Assembly (NCBI GenBank): GCA_030751095.1
Contig: JASMGX010000002.1
Span: forward strand, 30,975 to 67,357
DNA from: Pirellulales bacterium
GTDB taxonomy: Bacteria; Planctomycetota; Planctomycetia; Pirellulales; UBA7805
Direction of reading: 5' to 3'
Length of the DNA stretch: 36,383 bases
Program-made: the position numbers and the translations under genes
In this document: positions 23,089 to 31,252 of the stretch, in pieces
How the letters are laid out: the number at the start of each line of letters is the position of its first letter
Numbering within the stretch: position 1 is the stretch's first letter
The notes under the pieces: generated by a model
The model's input: only the letters and a program-made list of their open reading frames with translations
Told to the model about the DNA's origin: nothing
Databases searched by the model: none

Positions 23089-24282
23089 GTGATCACAAAG
23101 CCGCTCTTCATCGTACTGGCCATTCCCGCTTTCGCGTTTGCGAGCGAGCCGTGGCTGCGTCATACGATTGATAACGGGTCGCGTGGCGCCGATGGTGCGC
23201 GTCTGGCCGATGTTAATAACGATGGTCTGCCTGATCTGGTAACTCCCTGGGAGGAGGGCGGGATCATTCGGGTGTATCTACATCCCGGCGTTCAATCGGC
23301 AAAGCAACCGTGGCCGAGGGTGACCGTCGGAAAAGTAGCCTCTCCGGAAGATGCCGTATTCGTCGATCTCGACACAGATGGCGCGATCGATGTGGTCAGT
23401 AGCTGCGAAGGCGTGACAAAAACGATGTTTGTCCACTGGGCACCGGAGGATCCGCGTGATTACCTTAAAGCAGAAAAATGGCAGACACAACCGTTTCCAG
23501 CCACAAAGGGCAAAGAGGCCTGGATGTTTGCCCTTCCCAAAGATATGGATGGGAAGCACGGGGTCGATCTGGTCGTCTCTTCAAAAGGGGTCGGTGCGAG
23601 TGTCGGCTGGCTCGAAGCGCCAAAGAACGCTCGTGATTTAACTCAATGGGACTATCACCGTTTGGCGGATGCCGGCTGGATCATGTCCCTGATAGAAGCG
23701 GACGTGAACGGAGACTCTTTTGCCGACATTCTCTTTAGTGATCGACGCGGCGCGGGGCGCGGCATCAAATGGCTTGAGCATCCGGGACGTGGCCTGAATG
23801 AAGCCGGTACTCCCTGGTCTCTCCACTCCATCGGTGGCCGGGATCATGAAGTGATGTTCATCGATTACGCCGATCTGAATGACGACGGCAGCAACGACAT
23901 CGTAGCGGCGACACATCAAGGTGAGATTCTCATTCTCGAGCAGCATGGGGATCGATCGTGGCAGCAGGCGGCCATTGCCGCCCCGTTTCAATCGCGCAAT
24001 GGCAAGTCGGTACGTGTGGGGGATATCGATTTGGACGGGGTGACGGATTTGGTCCACAGCACCGAGCCAAATCCACCTCCGCGAGAGCCCGGAGTTACCT
24101 GGCTGGCGCGTGCATCCAAGGAGGACATCCAGCCTGTTGTCCACCCGATCAGCAATCGCGAAGGGACTAAATTTGACCTGCTTCAGTTGGTCGACATCGA
24201 CCGGGACGGTGATTTGGATGTGATCACCTGTGAGGAGCGCGATAATCTGGGTTTGATCTGGTATGAAAACCCGGCCCGCTAG
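23089..24282 (+). CDS. Secreted FG-GAP/VCBS repeat protein
   Basis: The 397-residue protein has a signal peptide (about 1-19) and a body of FG-GAP/VCBS-type repeats, probably a seven-bladed beta propeller. Six calcium-binding loops of the D-x-[ND]-x-D-G form are visible: DVNNDGLPD (41-49), DLDTDGAID, DVNGDSFAD, DLNDDGSND, DIDLDGVTD and DIDRDGDLD. Such proteins are common in planctomycetes and bind surfaces or polysaccharides; no enzyme motif is present. The start is GTG with GAGGA about 11 nt upstream and no better ATG. It converges with the cyclase-family gene, 54 bp apart. Confidence 0.85.
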   Translation: MITKPLFIVLAIPAFAFASEPWLRHTIDNGSRGADGARLADVNNDGLPDLVTPWEEGGIIRVYLHPGVQSAKQPWPRVTVGKVASPEDAVFVDLDTDGAIDVVSSCEGVTKTMFVHWAPEDPRDYLKAEKWQTQPFPATKGKEAWMFALPKDMDGKHGVDLVVSSKGVGASVGWLEAPKNARDLTQWDYHRLADAGWIMSLIEADVNGDSFADILFSDRRGAGRGIKWLEHPGRGLNEAGTPWSLHSIGGRDHEVMFIDYADLNDDGSNDIVAATHQGEILILEQHGDRSWQQAAIAAPFQSRNGKSVRVGDIDLDGVTDLVHSTEPNPPPREPGVTWLARASKEDIQPVVHPISNREGTKFDLLQLVDIDRDGDLDVITCEERDNLGLIWYENPAR

Positions 24283-24336
24283 CAGCCAACGCGGTTCTTG
24301 CGCCACCCAAGCGTCAGCGGTTTGCATTCGCTCTGC

Positions 24337-25170
24337 TCAGGAACCGTTTGGGAGAATCGCAAGTACGCGGACCGGGCCTCCCGATCCACCGCCGATTTTC
24401 ATCGGCAGCGCGATGATTGTGGCTCTTGCGGTCGGCAGCCCGCTCATATCGCCGACGTTCTCCATGGCGGGTACATTGTGCTCAAACAACGTCACGTGGC
24501 TTGCGAATCGCTTCGATTGCCCGTAATCGATACTGGCGGTATCGATCCCCACGGCTTTTATGGATCGGTGTTGCGTCAACCAATGAGCAGCAGCCGGGGC
24601 CAGGCCCGGAAAGTGAAGTTCCGCAACCGCCTCCGGCCCGGTCGCGTCGGTGCCTAAGTAGGCCTTCCGGTTCGGCCATCTTTTTGCATACCCCGTGCGG
24701 AGCAGCACGATCACGTCGACCAACTGCCGTTGATGTGCTTCTTCCCAGCGGCGTAGATCCGCGATGCTGATCTGGTAATCGGGGTTCTTTTTGCACGCCC
24801 GGGTGACATCGATCACCGCCGCCTCTCCGATCAACCGATTCAGCGGAATTTCATCGACCGTCTTTCCGGTGGCAGAAAAATGGACAGGCGCATCGATGTG
24901 TGTGCCGCCATGTTCGGCAGCGACAAAGCGATTTGCTGCATAGTAATAACCTTTATCGGTGAAGCCTGCCTTTTCTTTCACCAGTTTGAAGCCCTCTTCG
25001 GTTGGCCAATAAATCGTGTCGCGATTGAAGGTGTGTGTTAGATCAACCACACGTCCCTCCCGGAGTGTTTCGGCAAAAAAGCCGGGCGACGGGTGACTCT
25101 GCGCGATCGACGACCGCGCGGCGCAGGCGACGAGCAAGAAGAGGCCCCAGGCGAGAATGGTTCGGTGCAT
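24337..25170 (-). CDS. Exported cyclase-family (kynurenine formamidase-like) hydrolase
   Basis: This metal-dependent amidohydrolase family (Pfam cyclase) includes bacterial kynurenine formamidase KynB and isatin hydrolase. The 277-residue protein begins with a signal peptide (about 1-23), so it acts outside the cytoplasm, unlike KynB. The metal-binding signature HGGTHIDAPVHF lies at 87-98 (His87, His91, Asp93, His97), with a conserved GIDTASIDYGQS region and HVTLFEHNVPAMEN further on. The ATG at 25170 starts the signal peptide directly. There are no kynurenine genes beside it, so the substrate is open. Confidence 0.87.
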   Translation of the reverse strand: MHRTILAWGLFLLVACAARSSIAQSHPSPGFFAETLREGRVVDLTHTFNRDTIYWPTEEGFKLVKEKAGFTDKGYYYAANRFVAAEHGGTHIDAPVHFSATGKTVDEIPLNRLIGEAAVIDVTRACKKNPDYQISIADLRRWEEAHQRQLVDVIVLLRTGYAKRWPNRKAYLGTDATGPEAVAELHFPGLAPAAAHWLTQHRSIKAVGIDTASIDYGQSKRFASHVTLFEHNVPAMENVGDMSGLPTARATIIALPMKIGGGSGGPVRVLAILPNGS

Positions 25171-25216
25171 GGTAGTTGCCCTCAGAGATTTGCCCCCAGA
25201 TAGTGGCTGCCCCCAT

Positions 25217-25251
25217 TATCCATGCCCAGCCGGGGAGAGAAAGGCTGGGGG
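25217..25251 (+). repeat. Intergenic hairpin repeat, copy 2
   Basis: This copy has the stronger stem: CCCAGCC pairs with GGCTGGG around GGGGAGAGAAA. It lies 47 bp upstream of the cyclase-family start and before tRNA-Leu. It resembles G-rich GGGGAGAG palindromic intergenic elements I recall from planctomycete genomes, a memory I cannot check here. Confidence 0.6.
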
Positions 25252-25294
25252 AGTCTCAGGAACTAGCGCAAAGAGTCGCAGAGAAAAAAGTGAG

Positions 25295-25378
25295 TGCCGA
25301 AGAGAGGACTCGAACCTCCACGGGCTAATGCCCACTAGGTCCTGAACCTAGCGCGTCTGCCAATTCCGCCACTTCGGC
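25295..25378 (-). tRNA. tRNA-Leu, anticodon CAG
   Basis: Read on the minus strand, this is an 84-nt class II tRNA. The acceptor GCCGAAG pairs with CTTCGGC. The D arm starts GCGG. The anticodon stem CTAGG/CCTAG encloses TTCAGGA, giving anticodon CAG for the CUG leucine codon. A long variable arm (GGGCATTAGCCC) is typical of tRNA-Leu. The T arm GGAGG/CCTCT encloses TTCGAGT with one G-T pair. The discriminator is A. The CCA end is not encoded. Confidence 0.97.
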
Positions 25379-25394
25379 CCGAAGTGGAAAGCCC

Positions 25395-25422
25395 ATTCTA
25401 AATCATCGCACAGCACCCGCAA
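25395..25422 (-). promoter_or_regulatory. Promoter of tRNA-Leu
   Basis: On the minus strand, TTGCGG (25417-25422), a 16-bp spacer and TAGAAT (25395-25400) put the start of transcription about 10 nt before the tRNA. The same -35 and spacing occur before the SurA-like gene at 34461. Confidence 0.5.
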
Positions 25423-25469
25423 GTGCGCGAAGAAGATGCAGCGTCACATTGATCCCTAATCATTGGTCC

Positions 25470-25814
25470 TTAATAGCGTGGCACGCTCGGATCGATCTCT
25501 TCACTCCACGCCTCAATCCCGCCCGCCATGCTCTGCGCACGGGCAAAACCCTCATCCCGAAGCCAGTGCGCCACCTGCAGACTGCGGCCCCCCAAATGAC
25601 AGTGCACCACAATATGCCGCCCCCGCTGCGGCTCAAGTTCCCCCACCCGCTGCTGGATCTCGCTCATCGGAAAAAGCGTCGCTGCCGCAATCGAAGCACG
25701 CGCATGCTCCTCGCTCTCGCGGCAGTCGAGCAGAACAAATTCTTCTCCAGCGTCTAACGACGCCTTGACCTGCTGCGGAGCAATTTCCAGTGGCAACTTT
25801 TCTTCCGACATCAT
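25470..25814 (-). CDS. Single-domain rhodanese (sulfurtransferase-like)
   Basis: This 114-residue protein is a single rhodanese domain, about the usual length for GlpE/PspE-type proteins. The active-site loop reads CHLGGRS (72-78) with Cys72 as the persulfide-carrying residue. The entry LLDCRESEEHARASI (28-42) and the end MAGGIEAW are also typical. There is no export signal from the chosen start. Two adjacent ATG codons (25814, 25811) follow a GGGG-rich site. The frame is open 30 codons further upstream without family similarity. It lies downstream of a DUF1559 gene on the same strand but 146 bp away. The sulfur acceptor is unknown. Confidence 0.9.
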   Translation of the reverse strand: MMSEEKLPLEIAPQQVKASLDAGEEFVLLDCRESEEHARASIAAATLFPMSEIQQRVGELEPQRGRHIVVHCHLGGRSLQVAHWLRDEGFARAQSMAGGIEAWSEEIDPSVPRY

Positions 25815-25960
25815 CACCCCTGCTTCCAAAGCAAGACCTACAACGAAACAGACCGCTCGGAGAAAATCATCCCCGGAATATGGTTCCCAGACCAACGCAC
25901 ACAACCGGGAGAAAACACCGCTTCAGAAAAGCACCGTCGCATTCGAACGGGTAGGCCGCA

Positions 25961-26974
25961 CTATCCACCGGAGGAGAAATATTCACTGATTTCACTATTG
26001 TCCCGTGAATCTTTCGTAATCATCCCCCGGTAGACTGCCGGCGAGATATCATCGGTAAGAACACGTGCACTGCCATCGGCCATCGAAACAACGACAGCCC
26101 CCGGATGCTCGCTGCTCACGGCATACGTCATCTGATCTGGGAGCGTTTTGTTGATATTTGTGTTGCCTTCGGGATCGAAACCCCAAACGCTGGCCGTAAC
26201 ACCATCGGCCCAGGCAGAAAGATCTGCCTCCCGCGTCTCCACCAGCAGCAACGTGAGGCTGGTCGCCTTCGGAGTCCGGGTTTTTCCGTACGGTTGAAGC
26301 AGCCCGCCACCATTGCCAGAAACGCCGATTGTCGGACTCTTGCACGCATCCGAATCATTCAACGTCCCAAGATCCGTGGCACCGATCGCCTTGTAGTTAC
26401 TGTTGGAAGGTTTGATACTCGAATAATGCCCCGATTCGCTCTCCAGGCTCCCGTTATAACTCGGGCAGATCAACGCCATAATTTCTTCGTCCCAGAGATC
26501 CTCGTTTGCGTATCCTTCACCAGTAACCGGATCGTCCACATTCCCAGGGGTGCCATCAAAGGCAGTCTTTGAAAAGTCAATTTTGTCGTAGATGTGACCA
26601 CTCTCGAGGAACGGCAGGAGATGAACGAAAAAACTAAAAGGTGCATAATCCCGCTCTGTATCCTCGGCGGCGACGCTCCCTGAGGTCCCGGGCACCAGAT
26701 CCGTATAGGCAGATGCACCCGTTTTATTGACGTACGCTTCACCCATATCCGTCGTCCGGTAGAACGCGGCCGCAGGCAACATCCCCCTTCGCTCCTCATA
26801 CGTCTTGATCGCCAGGGCCAACTGTTTCTGATTCGCCGTGCAGGTACTGCGACGGGCCGACTCGCGGACGGTACCGAGCGCGGGGAGCAGCAGGGCTACC
26901 AGAATACCGATGATTGCAATCACAACCAGCAGTTCAACGAGCGTGAACCCCTGCCGCTGAAAAAAGAGTCTCAT
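25961..26974 (-). CDS. DUF1559 prepilin-like protein, copy A
   Basis: DUF1559 proteins are a large planctomycete family with a type IV prepilin N-terminus; their role is not established. The 338-residue product begins [18 protein letters not shown], where the prepilin peptidase would cut before Phe and the following helix anchors the pseudopilin. The C-terminus has the H-X9-DG signature region ([20 protein letters not shown]). The frame is open 20 codons further upstream; the ATG at 26974 with GGAGG upstream fits the prepilin leader length. A very similar gene follows at 27429 on the same strand, including a nearly identical DNA block around 26561-26610. Confidence 0.92.
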   Translation of the reverse strand: MRLFFQRQGFTLVELLVVIAIIGILVALLLPALGTVRESARRSTCTANQKQLALAIKTYEERRGMLPAAAFYRTTDMGEAYVNKTGASAYTDLVPGTSGSVAAEDTERDYAPFSFFVHLLPFLESGHIYDKIDFSKTAFDGTPGNVDDPVTGEGYANEDLWDEEIMALICPSYNGSLESESGHYSSIKPSNSNYKAIGATDLGTLNDSDACKSPTIGVSGNGGGLLQPYGKTRTPKATSLTLLLVETREADLSAWADGVTASVWGFDPEGNTNINKTLPDQMTYAVSSEHPGAVVVSMADGSARVLTDDISPAVYRGMITKDSRDNSEISEYFSSGG

Positions 26975-27207
26975 GAGACGAAGCCTCCAGCCCACGACGG
27001 GAATAAACATTTCCTCAAAACACAAAACGGACACGCCACCACGACGGGGCCGCCAAAACGCGTTTCAGAATCGTCAACCAGTCTGCCTTCTGCCTCTGTC
27101 CCGCTGCAAGCGCTCAGGGCCGACCGCCAATCTCAAAAAAAGGGGCCGAAACCCGCTAAAGATCTGTCCCAAAGGACACCTACTAATGTGCCGTGAAATG
27201 CACGCTA

Positions 27208-27233
27208 TGTCAAGAATTCGTTCGAGAATTCTT
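27208..27233 (-). promoter_or_regulatory. Perfect -35 box abutting an inverted repeat upstream of DUF1559 copy A
   Basis: On the minus strand a perfect TTGACA (27208-27213) lies against the inverted repeat AAGAATTC-N6-GAATTCTT (27212-27233). At 17-bp spacing the -10 is only CACATT (27185-27190). The repeat could be an operator or a hairpin. The rest of the 26975-27357 gap holds no gene I can support. Confidence 0.35.
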
Positions 27234-27357
27234 CGCATTTACAGGCCATTCATCCACTCCAGAGGATAAAAGAGAGTGCCCCATTGGCAGATTTTGAATA
27301 TCGAGATCAAACGAAAGCGGTTGCAGTGATACGAATCCTCTGCTCACTACAATGCGC

Positions 27358-27394
27358 AAAAAAAAGCGCTGCCCCGCCAAAAGGCGGGACAGCG
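27358..27394 (-). terminator. Rho-independent terminator of DUF1559 copy B
   Basis: On the minus strand, a 12-bp stem (CGCTGTCCCGCC / GGCGGGGCAGCG) with a four-base T loop is followed by eight T residues (27358-27365 on the plus strand as A). One U-G pair is correct only in the minus-strand transcript, which fixes the direction. It lies 35 bp after the stop of the gene at 27429. Confidence 0.9.
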
Positions 27395-27428
27395 TTTGTA
27401 AACATCAAAAATCAACACCGACGGGCGA

Positions 27429-28526
27429 CTAACCTCCTTCGGAGAAATATTCGCTAATCGGGCTGTTGTCTGCCGAGTCTTTTGTGATCATAGCACGCAA
27501 GACGCTCGGTGAGACATCGTTGGTAACCGAACGGGCACTGCCATCGGCCATCGAAACAACGATCGCCCCCGGATGCTCGGAACTCATACCGTATTCCATA
27601 CCAGTAATGGTTCCATTTGCAGTACCCCAGGTACTGTCAAAAGTATCATTGGTTGGGCCATTCTCGTTGTTGATGGTGGATACTCCGGTATCGCTAGCAG
27701 CACTGAGACCGTACAGGCTCGCAGTGCTTCCATCCGCCCACGCTGAGTAGTTGGGTTCGCGTGACTCCACGACCAACAGTGTGAGCGATGTCGACTTGGG
27801 AGCCCGGGTCTTACCATAGGGGTGGAGTATCCCACCACCATCACCCTTATTGGCTCCAGTCCCACCGACAATACCCGAAGCTTCGCAAAGGGCAGCATCG
27901 TCGAGCGTAGTCTTGTCGGTCGCACCAACGCCCTTGTAGTTACTGATCGCAGGCTTTTCGCTCGCATAATCGCTGGCACCCGAGATCAAAGCACCACTAT
28001 AACTGGGGCAAACAAGGGCCATAATTTTTTCTTTCCAGAGATCCTCGTTTGCATAGACGGCACCGGTAACCGGATCGGTCGCGGTCCCATTGTCGCTATC
28101 AAAGGCAGTCTTTGAAAAGTCAATTTTGTCGTAGATGTGGCCACTCTCGAGATACGGGAGCAGCGATACCGTAAAACTAAATGGAGCGGTGACATTGGTC
28201 ACAGCACCTTGGTTCGCCGGAATCGATCCCGCTTTTCCGATCATGTCCGTACCAACGTATTTGGTGCCACCGGTACCAATCGGAAAAACTTCGCCTTCAT
28301 CGGTGGACCGGTACCAAGCGGCAGCCGGCATGCTACGACGCTGCTCCTCACACGATTTGACGGCCAGGGCCATCTGCTTCTGGTTGGCCGTACAGGTGCT
28401 TCGGCGAGCCGACTCACGAACGGTACCGAGCGCGGGGAGAAGTAACGCCACCAAGATACCAATGATCGCAATCACGACCAAAAGTTCGACAAGGGTAAAA
28501 CCTCGTCTTGTTAACCGGGTTTTCAT
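27429..28526 (-). CDS. DUF1559 prepilin-like protein, copy B
   Basis: The 366-residue product has the same build as copy A: prepilin leader [18 protein letters not shown], cleavage expected before Phe, then a long helix. The [17 protein letters not shown] stretch is shared. The C-terminal signature region is [20 protein letters not shown]. It differs from A mainly in loops of the C-terminal domain, where Asn, Gly and Thr-rich insertions lengthen it. The ATG at 28526 has an excellent AGGAGG at 6-nt spacing; the 42-codon upstream extension of the frame is not coding. Its own promoter and terminator make it a single-gene unit. Confidence 0.93.
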   Translation of the reverse strand: MKTRLTRRGFTLVELLVVIAIIGILVALLLPALGTVRESARRSTCTANQKQMALAVKSCEEQRRSMPAAAWYRSTDEGEVFPIGTGGTKYVGTDMIGKAGSIPANQGAVTNVTAPFSFTVSLLPYLESGHIYDKIDFSKTAFDSDNGTATDPVTGAVYANEDLWKEKIMALVCPSYSGALISGASDYASEKPAISNYKGVGATDKTTLDDAALCEASGIVGGTGANKGDGGGILHPYGKTRAPKSTSLTLLVVESREPNYSAWADGSTASLYGLSAASDTGVSTINNENGPTNDTFDSTWGTANGTITGMEYGMSSEHPGAIVVSMADGSARSVTNDVSPSVLRAMITKDSADNSPISEYFSEGG

Positions 28527-28701
28527 AACCCACCTCCTCTTAAAAAAATGGAATAAAAAGAATAATGCAGCGAGTATCCGCCACAGGAAAACGCCACAGA
28601 AAAACGCCTGCTCCGGTCTCTTACCTCTGAAAAGAATGCTCCCTTTTGACAAGGTCCGCAGGAACCCCCTTCATCCAGACAAAACCTGCAGATCGAAATG
28701 C

Positions 28702-28730
28702 AGTTTAAGGCTATAATCTCGAACTGTCAA
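28702..28730 (-). promoter_or_regulatory. Sigma70-type promoter of DUF1559 copy B
   Basis: On the minus strand, perfect TTGACA (28725-28730), a 17-bp spacer and TAAACT (28702-28707). The leader would be about 170 nt. On the plus strand a TATAAT lies at 28712-28717, overlapping this promoter, but has no -35 of note. Apart from these, the gap 28527-29002 shows no gene. Confidence 0.5.
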
Positions 28731-29002
28731 ATAAATAGTATGGCGAATTTCTCGCATTTCCTCATAATGCATTGCCCAGATTGCCCGAACCGACAGACTA
28801 CGTATGCCGCAATTCGTCGGGCTCAACTGCCAAGATGCGGTTGATAACCAGCACCTCTGCAGAGGGGGTGAGATGTGGAGGAACTGGATTTCCCTGTCTA
28901 TTTGCCACAATAGGAGCCGGTACCCGATTCACGTACCATGAAATCTACTGCGGAGGCCAGTTCGGGCGGTCCCTGCTTGTACATGCCTACGGGGCACTGA
29001 AG

Positions 29003-30271
29003 ATGCCGCAGCACAACCAAGAAATAGTACGCGACTTTGCCAAAGATGTCGCCTGCACGCTCCGCAGGGCCGGCTTTGAAGCGCTCTGGGCCGGTGGCTG
29101 CGTTCGTGATGAGTTGCTCGGGCGGATCCCCAAGGATTACGACGTTGCGACAAATGCCCAGCCTGATGATGTCCGCAAAGTCTTTGCAGAAAAAAGTATT
29201 TATGCCATACCGGTCGGCGAAGCCTTTGGTGTCCTCTGTGTCGTCGATCCGAAGAACAAATGTCAGGTCGAGGTCGCCAGTTTTCGTTCGGATGGAGCCT
29301 ATCTGGACGGACGCCGTCCCGTGAATGTCACCTTCAGCACTGCGGAGCAAGACGCCCAGCGTCGGGACTTCACCATCAACGGGTTGTTCTTTGACCCAGC
29401 GAACGGAGACTACTTCGACTATGTCGAAGGCAAAGTCGATATCGACCGGCGCGTCGTTCGTGCGATCGGCGACCCGGAGGCCCGCTTTTCCGAGGACAAG
29501 CTCCGCATTTTAAGGGCCATCCGTTTTACCGCCTGCCTCGATTTCGACCTGGAGGAGGCGACCCGTAATGCCGTCACAAAAATGGCCGGCCAGATCCGGG
29601 TCGTCAGCGCAGAGCGGATCACGGGCGAAATGCGGCTGATGCTTACCGATCCGCACCGCAGCCGGGCCCTGCAGTTGCTCCGTGACTGCGGGCTGCTGGA
29701 GATACTTTTTGAGGAAGCATACCGAAGGCCAACAAAACAAATCTGGGAGGAGATGCTCGCCATCGGGGAGCAACTGAGCAAGCCCTCTTTTCCCCTGACC
29801 CTGGCAATCCTGTTCTCGGCCGTGACCGATGCGACCGCCATCAAAAATATCGGCCAGCGGTGGCGGCTTTCAAACCAGCAGGCCGAGCGGACCGCCTGGC
29901 TCACAGAACACCTCGAGTCCCTGCAGAAGGCCCGCACCAAAAACTGGCCGCAGCTGCAGAGAATTTTGATCCATGAAGGGAGCGGTGAACTTTTGCAGCT
30001 CCTAGGTGCCCGGGTAGCGTGCAACTTGGCCGACGAGGAGGATCTGGCATTTTGCCGTGAGCGACTAACCTGGCCTGAAGCGGATCTCAATCCGCCCCCG
30101 CTCCTTAACGGGGATGATCTGGCAGCGCACGGACTGCGGCCCGGCAAGAGATACCGGGAACTGCTGGTGGCAATTCGAGATGCCCAACTCCTAAAACAGA
30201 TCCGGAGTCGCGACGAAGCATTGCGACTGGTAGACCAACTGCTCGATACATCGGGCGAAGAGCCCCTGTAG
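29003..30271 (+). CDS. cca: CCA tRNA nucleotidyltransferase / poly(A) polymerase family
   Basis: This class II nucleotidyltransferase adds the CCA end to tRNAs; both tRNA genes in this window need it. The 422-residue protein has GGCVRD at 31-36, the catalytic DYD carboxylates at 45-47 (DYDVAT), RRDFTINGLFFD at 120-131 and DPEARFSEDKLRILRAIRF at 157-175, the last two binding nucleotide and primer. The C-terminal half is helical. Class II CCA-adding enzymes and poly(A) polymerases share this fold and cannot be separated with certainty by eye. The frame is open 77 codons upstream, but nothing there resembles the family; the ATG at 29003 has only a GGGG-type site. Confidence 0.9.
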   Translation: MPQHNQEIVRDFAKDVACTLRRAGFEALWAGGCVRDELLGRIPKDYDVATNAQPDDVRKVFAEKSIYAIPVGEAFGVLCVVDPKNKCQVEVASFRSDGAYLDGRRPVNVTFSTAEQDAQRRDFTINGLFFDPANGDYFDYVEGKVDIDRRVVRAIGDPEARFSEDKLRILRAIRFTACLDFDLEEATRNAVTKMAGQIRVVSAERITGEMRLMLTDPHRSRALQLLRDCGLLEILFEEAYRRPTKQIWEEMLAIGEQLSKPSFPLTLAILFSAVTDATAIKNIGQRWRLSNQQAERTAWLTEHLESLQKARTKNWPQLQRILIHEGSGELLQLLGARVACNLADEEDLAFCRERLTWPEADLNPPPLLNGDDLAAHGLRPGKRYRELLVAIRDAQLLKQIRSRDEALRLVDQLLDTSGEEPL

Positions 30272-30424
30272 GAAAGAGCCCCCGTAGCATTGTGAACCAC
30301 GACCGCCCTTGCCAGGAATCCTTCTAGCAAAGCGCGGTGCTTTTCCAACGCTGCACCTTCCAGTACGCTAGGCGGTCTGCTTCAATCAAAAAAACACCCC
30401 ATCCCCTCAGGCGGAAAACCAGAC

Positions 30425-31252
30425 ATGTTGGAATTTGATTTTGTCGGAATCGTGTTGCGCTGGATGCACATTTTTGCGGCCATCGCCCTCGTTGGCGGGC
30501 TCCTCTTCCAGCGCTTTGTCCTCATGCCGGCCGCTTTGCCGCTCGAGGAGAGTCTCCGCAAGGAGTTGTGCGAGAGAAGCTCCCGCCGCTGGTCCAAGAT
30601 TGTGATGGTTTCGGCATTTTTTTTACTCGTTAGCGGGCTGGTCAATTTCATCTTCACCATGCAGCTCTTCAAAGGAGCAGACCTGCCGATCCCCAAGATG
30701 TACCACCTACTGTTCGGCATCAAGTTTCTCCTGGCGCTTGTTATTTTTTTCCTCGCCAGCGCGCTCGCTGGACGCGGCAAGGGAACCCAAGCGTTTCGTG
30801 ACCACGCTGCCCGGTGGCTTAACGTGAGTCTCGTGCTCGCCACACTGGTGGTGGCGATCTCCGGCATTTTGCGAACCACCCACGTTGCGCCCAATGCCCT
30901 GGAGATGGACCGCGCAATGAGGTTCCGAGCAATGAGGTTCCGAGCAATGAGGTTCCGAGCGAAGAGACACCAAGCAAAGAACTCTAGGAGCGAGCAATGG
31001 ACAAGAAAGCAAAAAAAAGAATCGACTTGCTCAACAAGCGATTGCAAAAATTGCGGCAGCAGCTCTCAGGAGCCCGGCAACAGATGGACGAACCGGACGA
31101 AGTCACGCGACTCGAAACAGAAATCAAAGCGGTCGAGGCGGAAGTGGTCGCGCTCAAAGCCTCCTAAGAACGGTTACCACTGCCCGCAACCCTGTTGTAC
31201 CCTTCGGCCGTCCGTTAAAATCGCGGCAGACAATGAGCCAACGCTCCACTGA
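30425..31252 (+). CDS. CopD-like four-helix membrane protein with a run-on C-terminus
   Basis: Residues 1-160 form a four-helix membrane protein like CopD-type proteins (helices at about 8-30, 58-80, 94-116 and 130-150; LRWMH at 11-15). I expect such proteins to end soon after the fourth helix. Here the frame instead reads three copies of MRFRA, made by a 15-bp tandem repeat (30914-30958). It then continues 115 residues in a Lys/Arg/Ser/Cys-rich, apparently meaningless sequence. That tail lies over the whole of the next gene (30997) in another frame and even passes the start of mfd. The tail may have been acquired by loss of the stop. The start at 30425 is clear. Confidence 0.7.
   Translation: MLEFDFVGIVLRWMHIFAAIALVGGLLFQRFVLMPAALPLEESLRKELCERSSRRWSKIVMVSAFFLLVSGLVNFIFTMQLFKGADLPIPKMYHLLFGIKFLLALVIFFLASALAGRGKGTQAFRDHAARWLNVSLVLATLVVAISGILRTTHVAPNALEMDRAMRFRAMRFRAMRFRAKRHQAKNSRSEQWTRKQKKESTCSTSDCKNCGSSSQEPGNRWTNRTKSRDSKQKSKRSRRKWSRSKPPKNGYHCPQPCCTLRPSVKIAADNEPTLH
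30914..30958 (+). repeat. 15-bp tandem repeat, three perfect copies
   Basis: Three identical, adjacent copies of GCAATGAGGTTCCGA lie at the end of the CopD-like domain and keep its frame. They are followed by a degenerate fourth unit beginning GCGAAGAGACACC. This is a typical slippage or tandem-duplication product. Confidence 0.9.
30997..31167 (+). CDS. Small coiled-coil protein, 56 residues
   Basis: The product begins MDKKAKKRIDLLNKRLQ and is one basic-then-acidic amphipathic helix with leucines at heptad-like spacing (LLNKRLQKLRQQL, later VTRLETEIKAVEAEVVAL), so a short coiled coil. The ATG is preceded by TAGGAG at 6-nt spacing, the best ribosome-binding site in this part. I recall similar small proteins in planctomycetes but cannot check. 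It lies in a different frame from the run-on tail of the CopD-like frame, which covers it entirely, and 65 bp before mfd. Codon use and charge pattern make this frame the real one. Confidence 0.72.
   Translation: MDKKAKKRIDLLNKRLQKLRQQLSGARQQMDEPDEVTRLETEIKAVEAEVVALKAS

Noticed and set aside
22901-23092. A 63-codon GTG-started frame before the FG-GAP gene
   Set aside because: No ribosome-binding site, and it runs across the non-coding hairpin repeat; nothing protein-like in it.
28772-29002. A 77-codon N-terminal extension of the CCA-adding enzyme
   Set aside because: The extension resembles no enzyme of the family; the normal N-terminus begins at the ATG at 29003.
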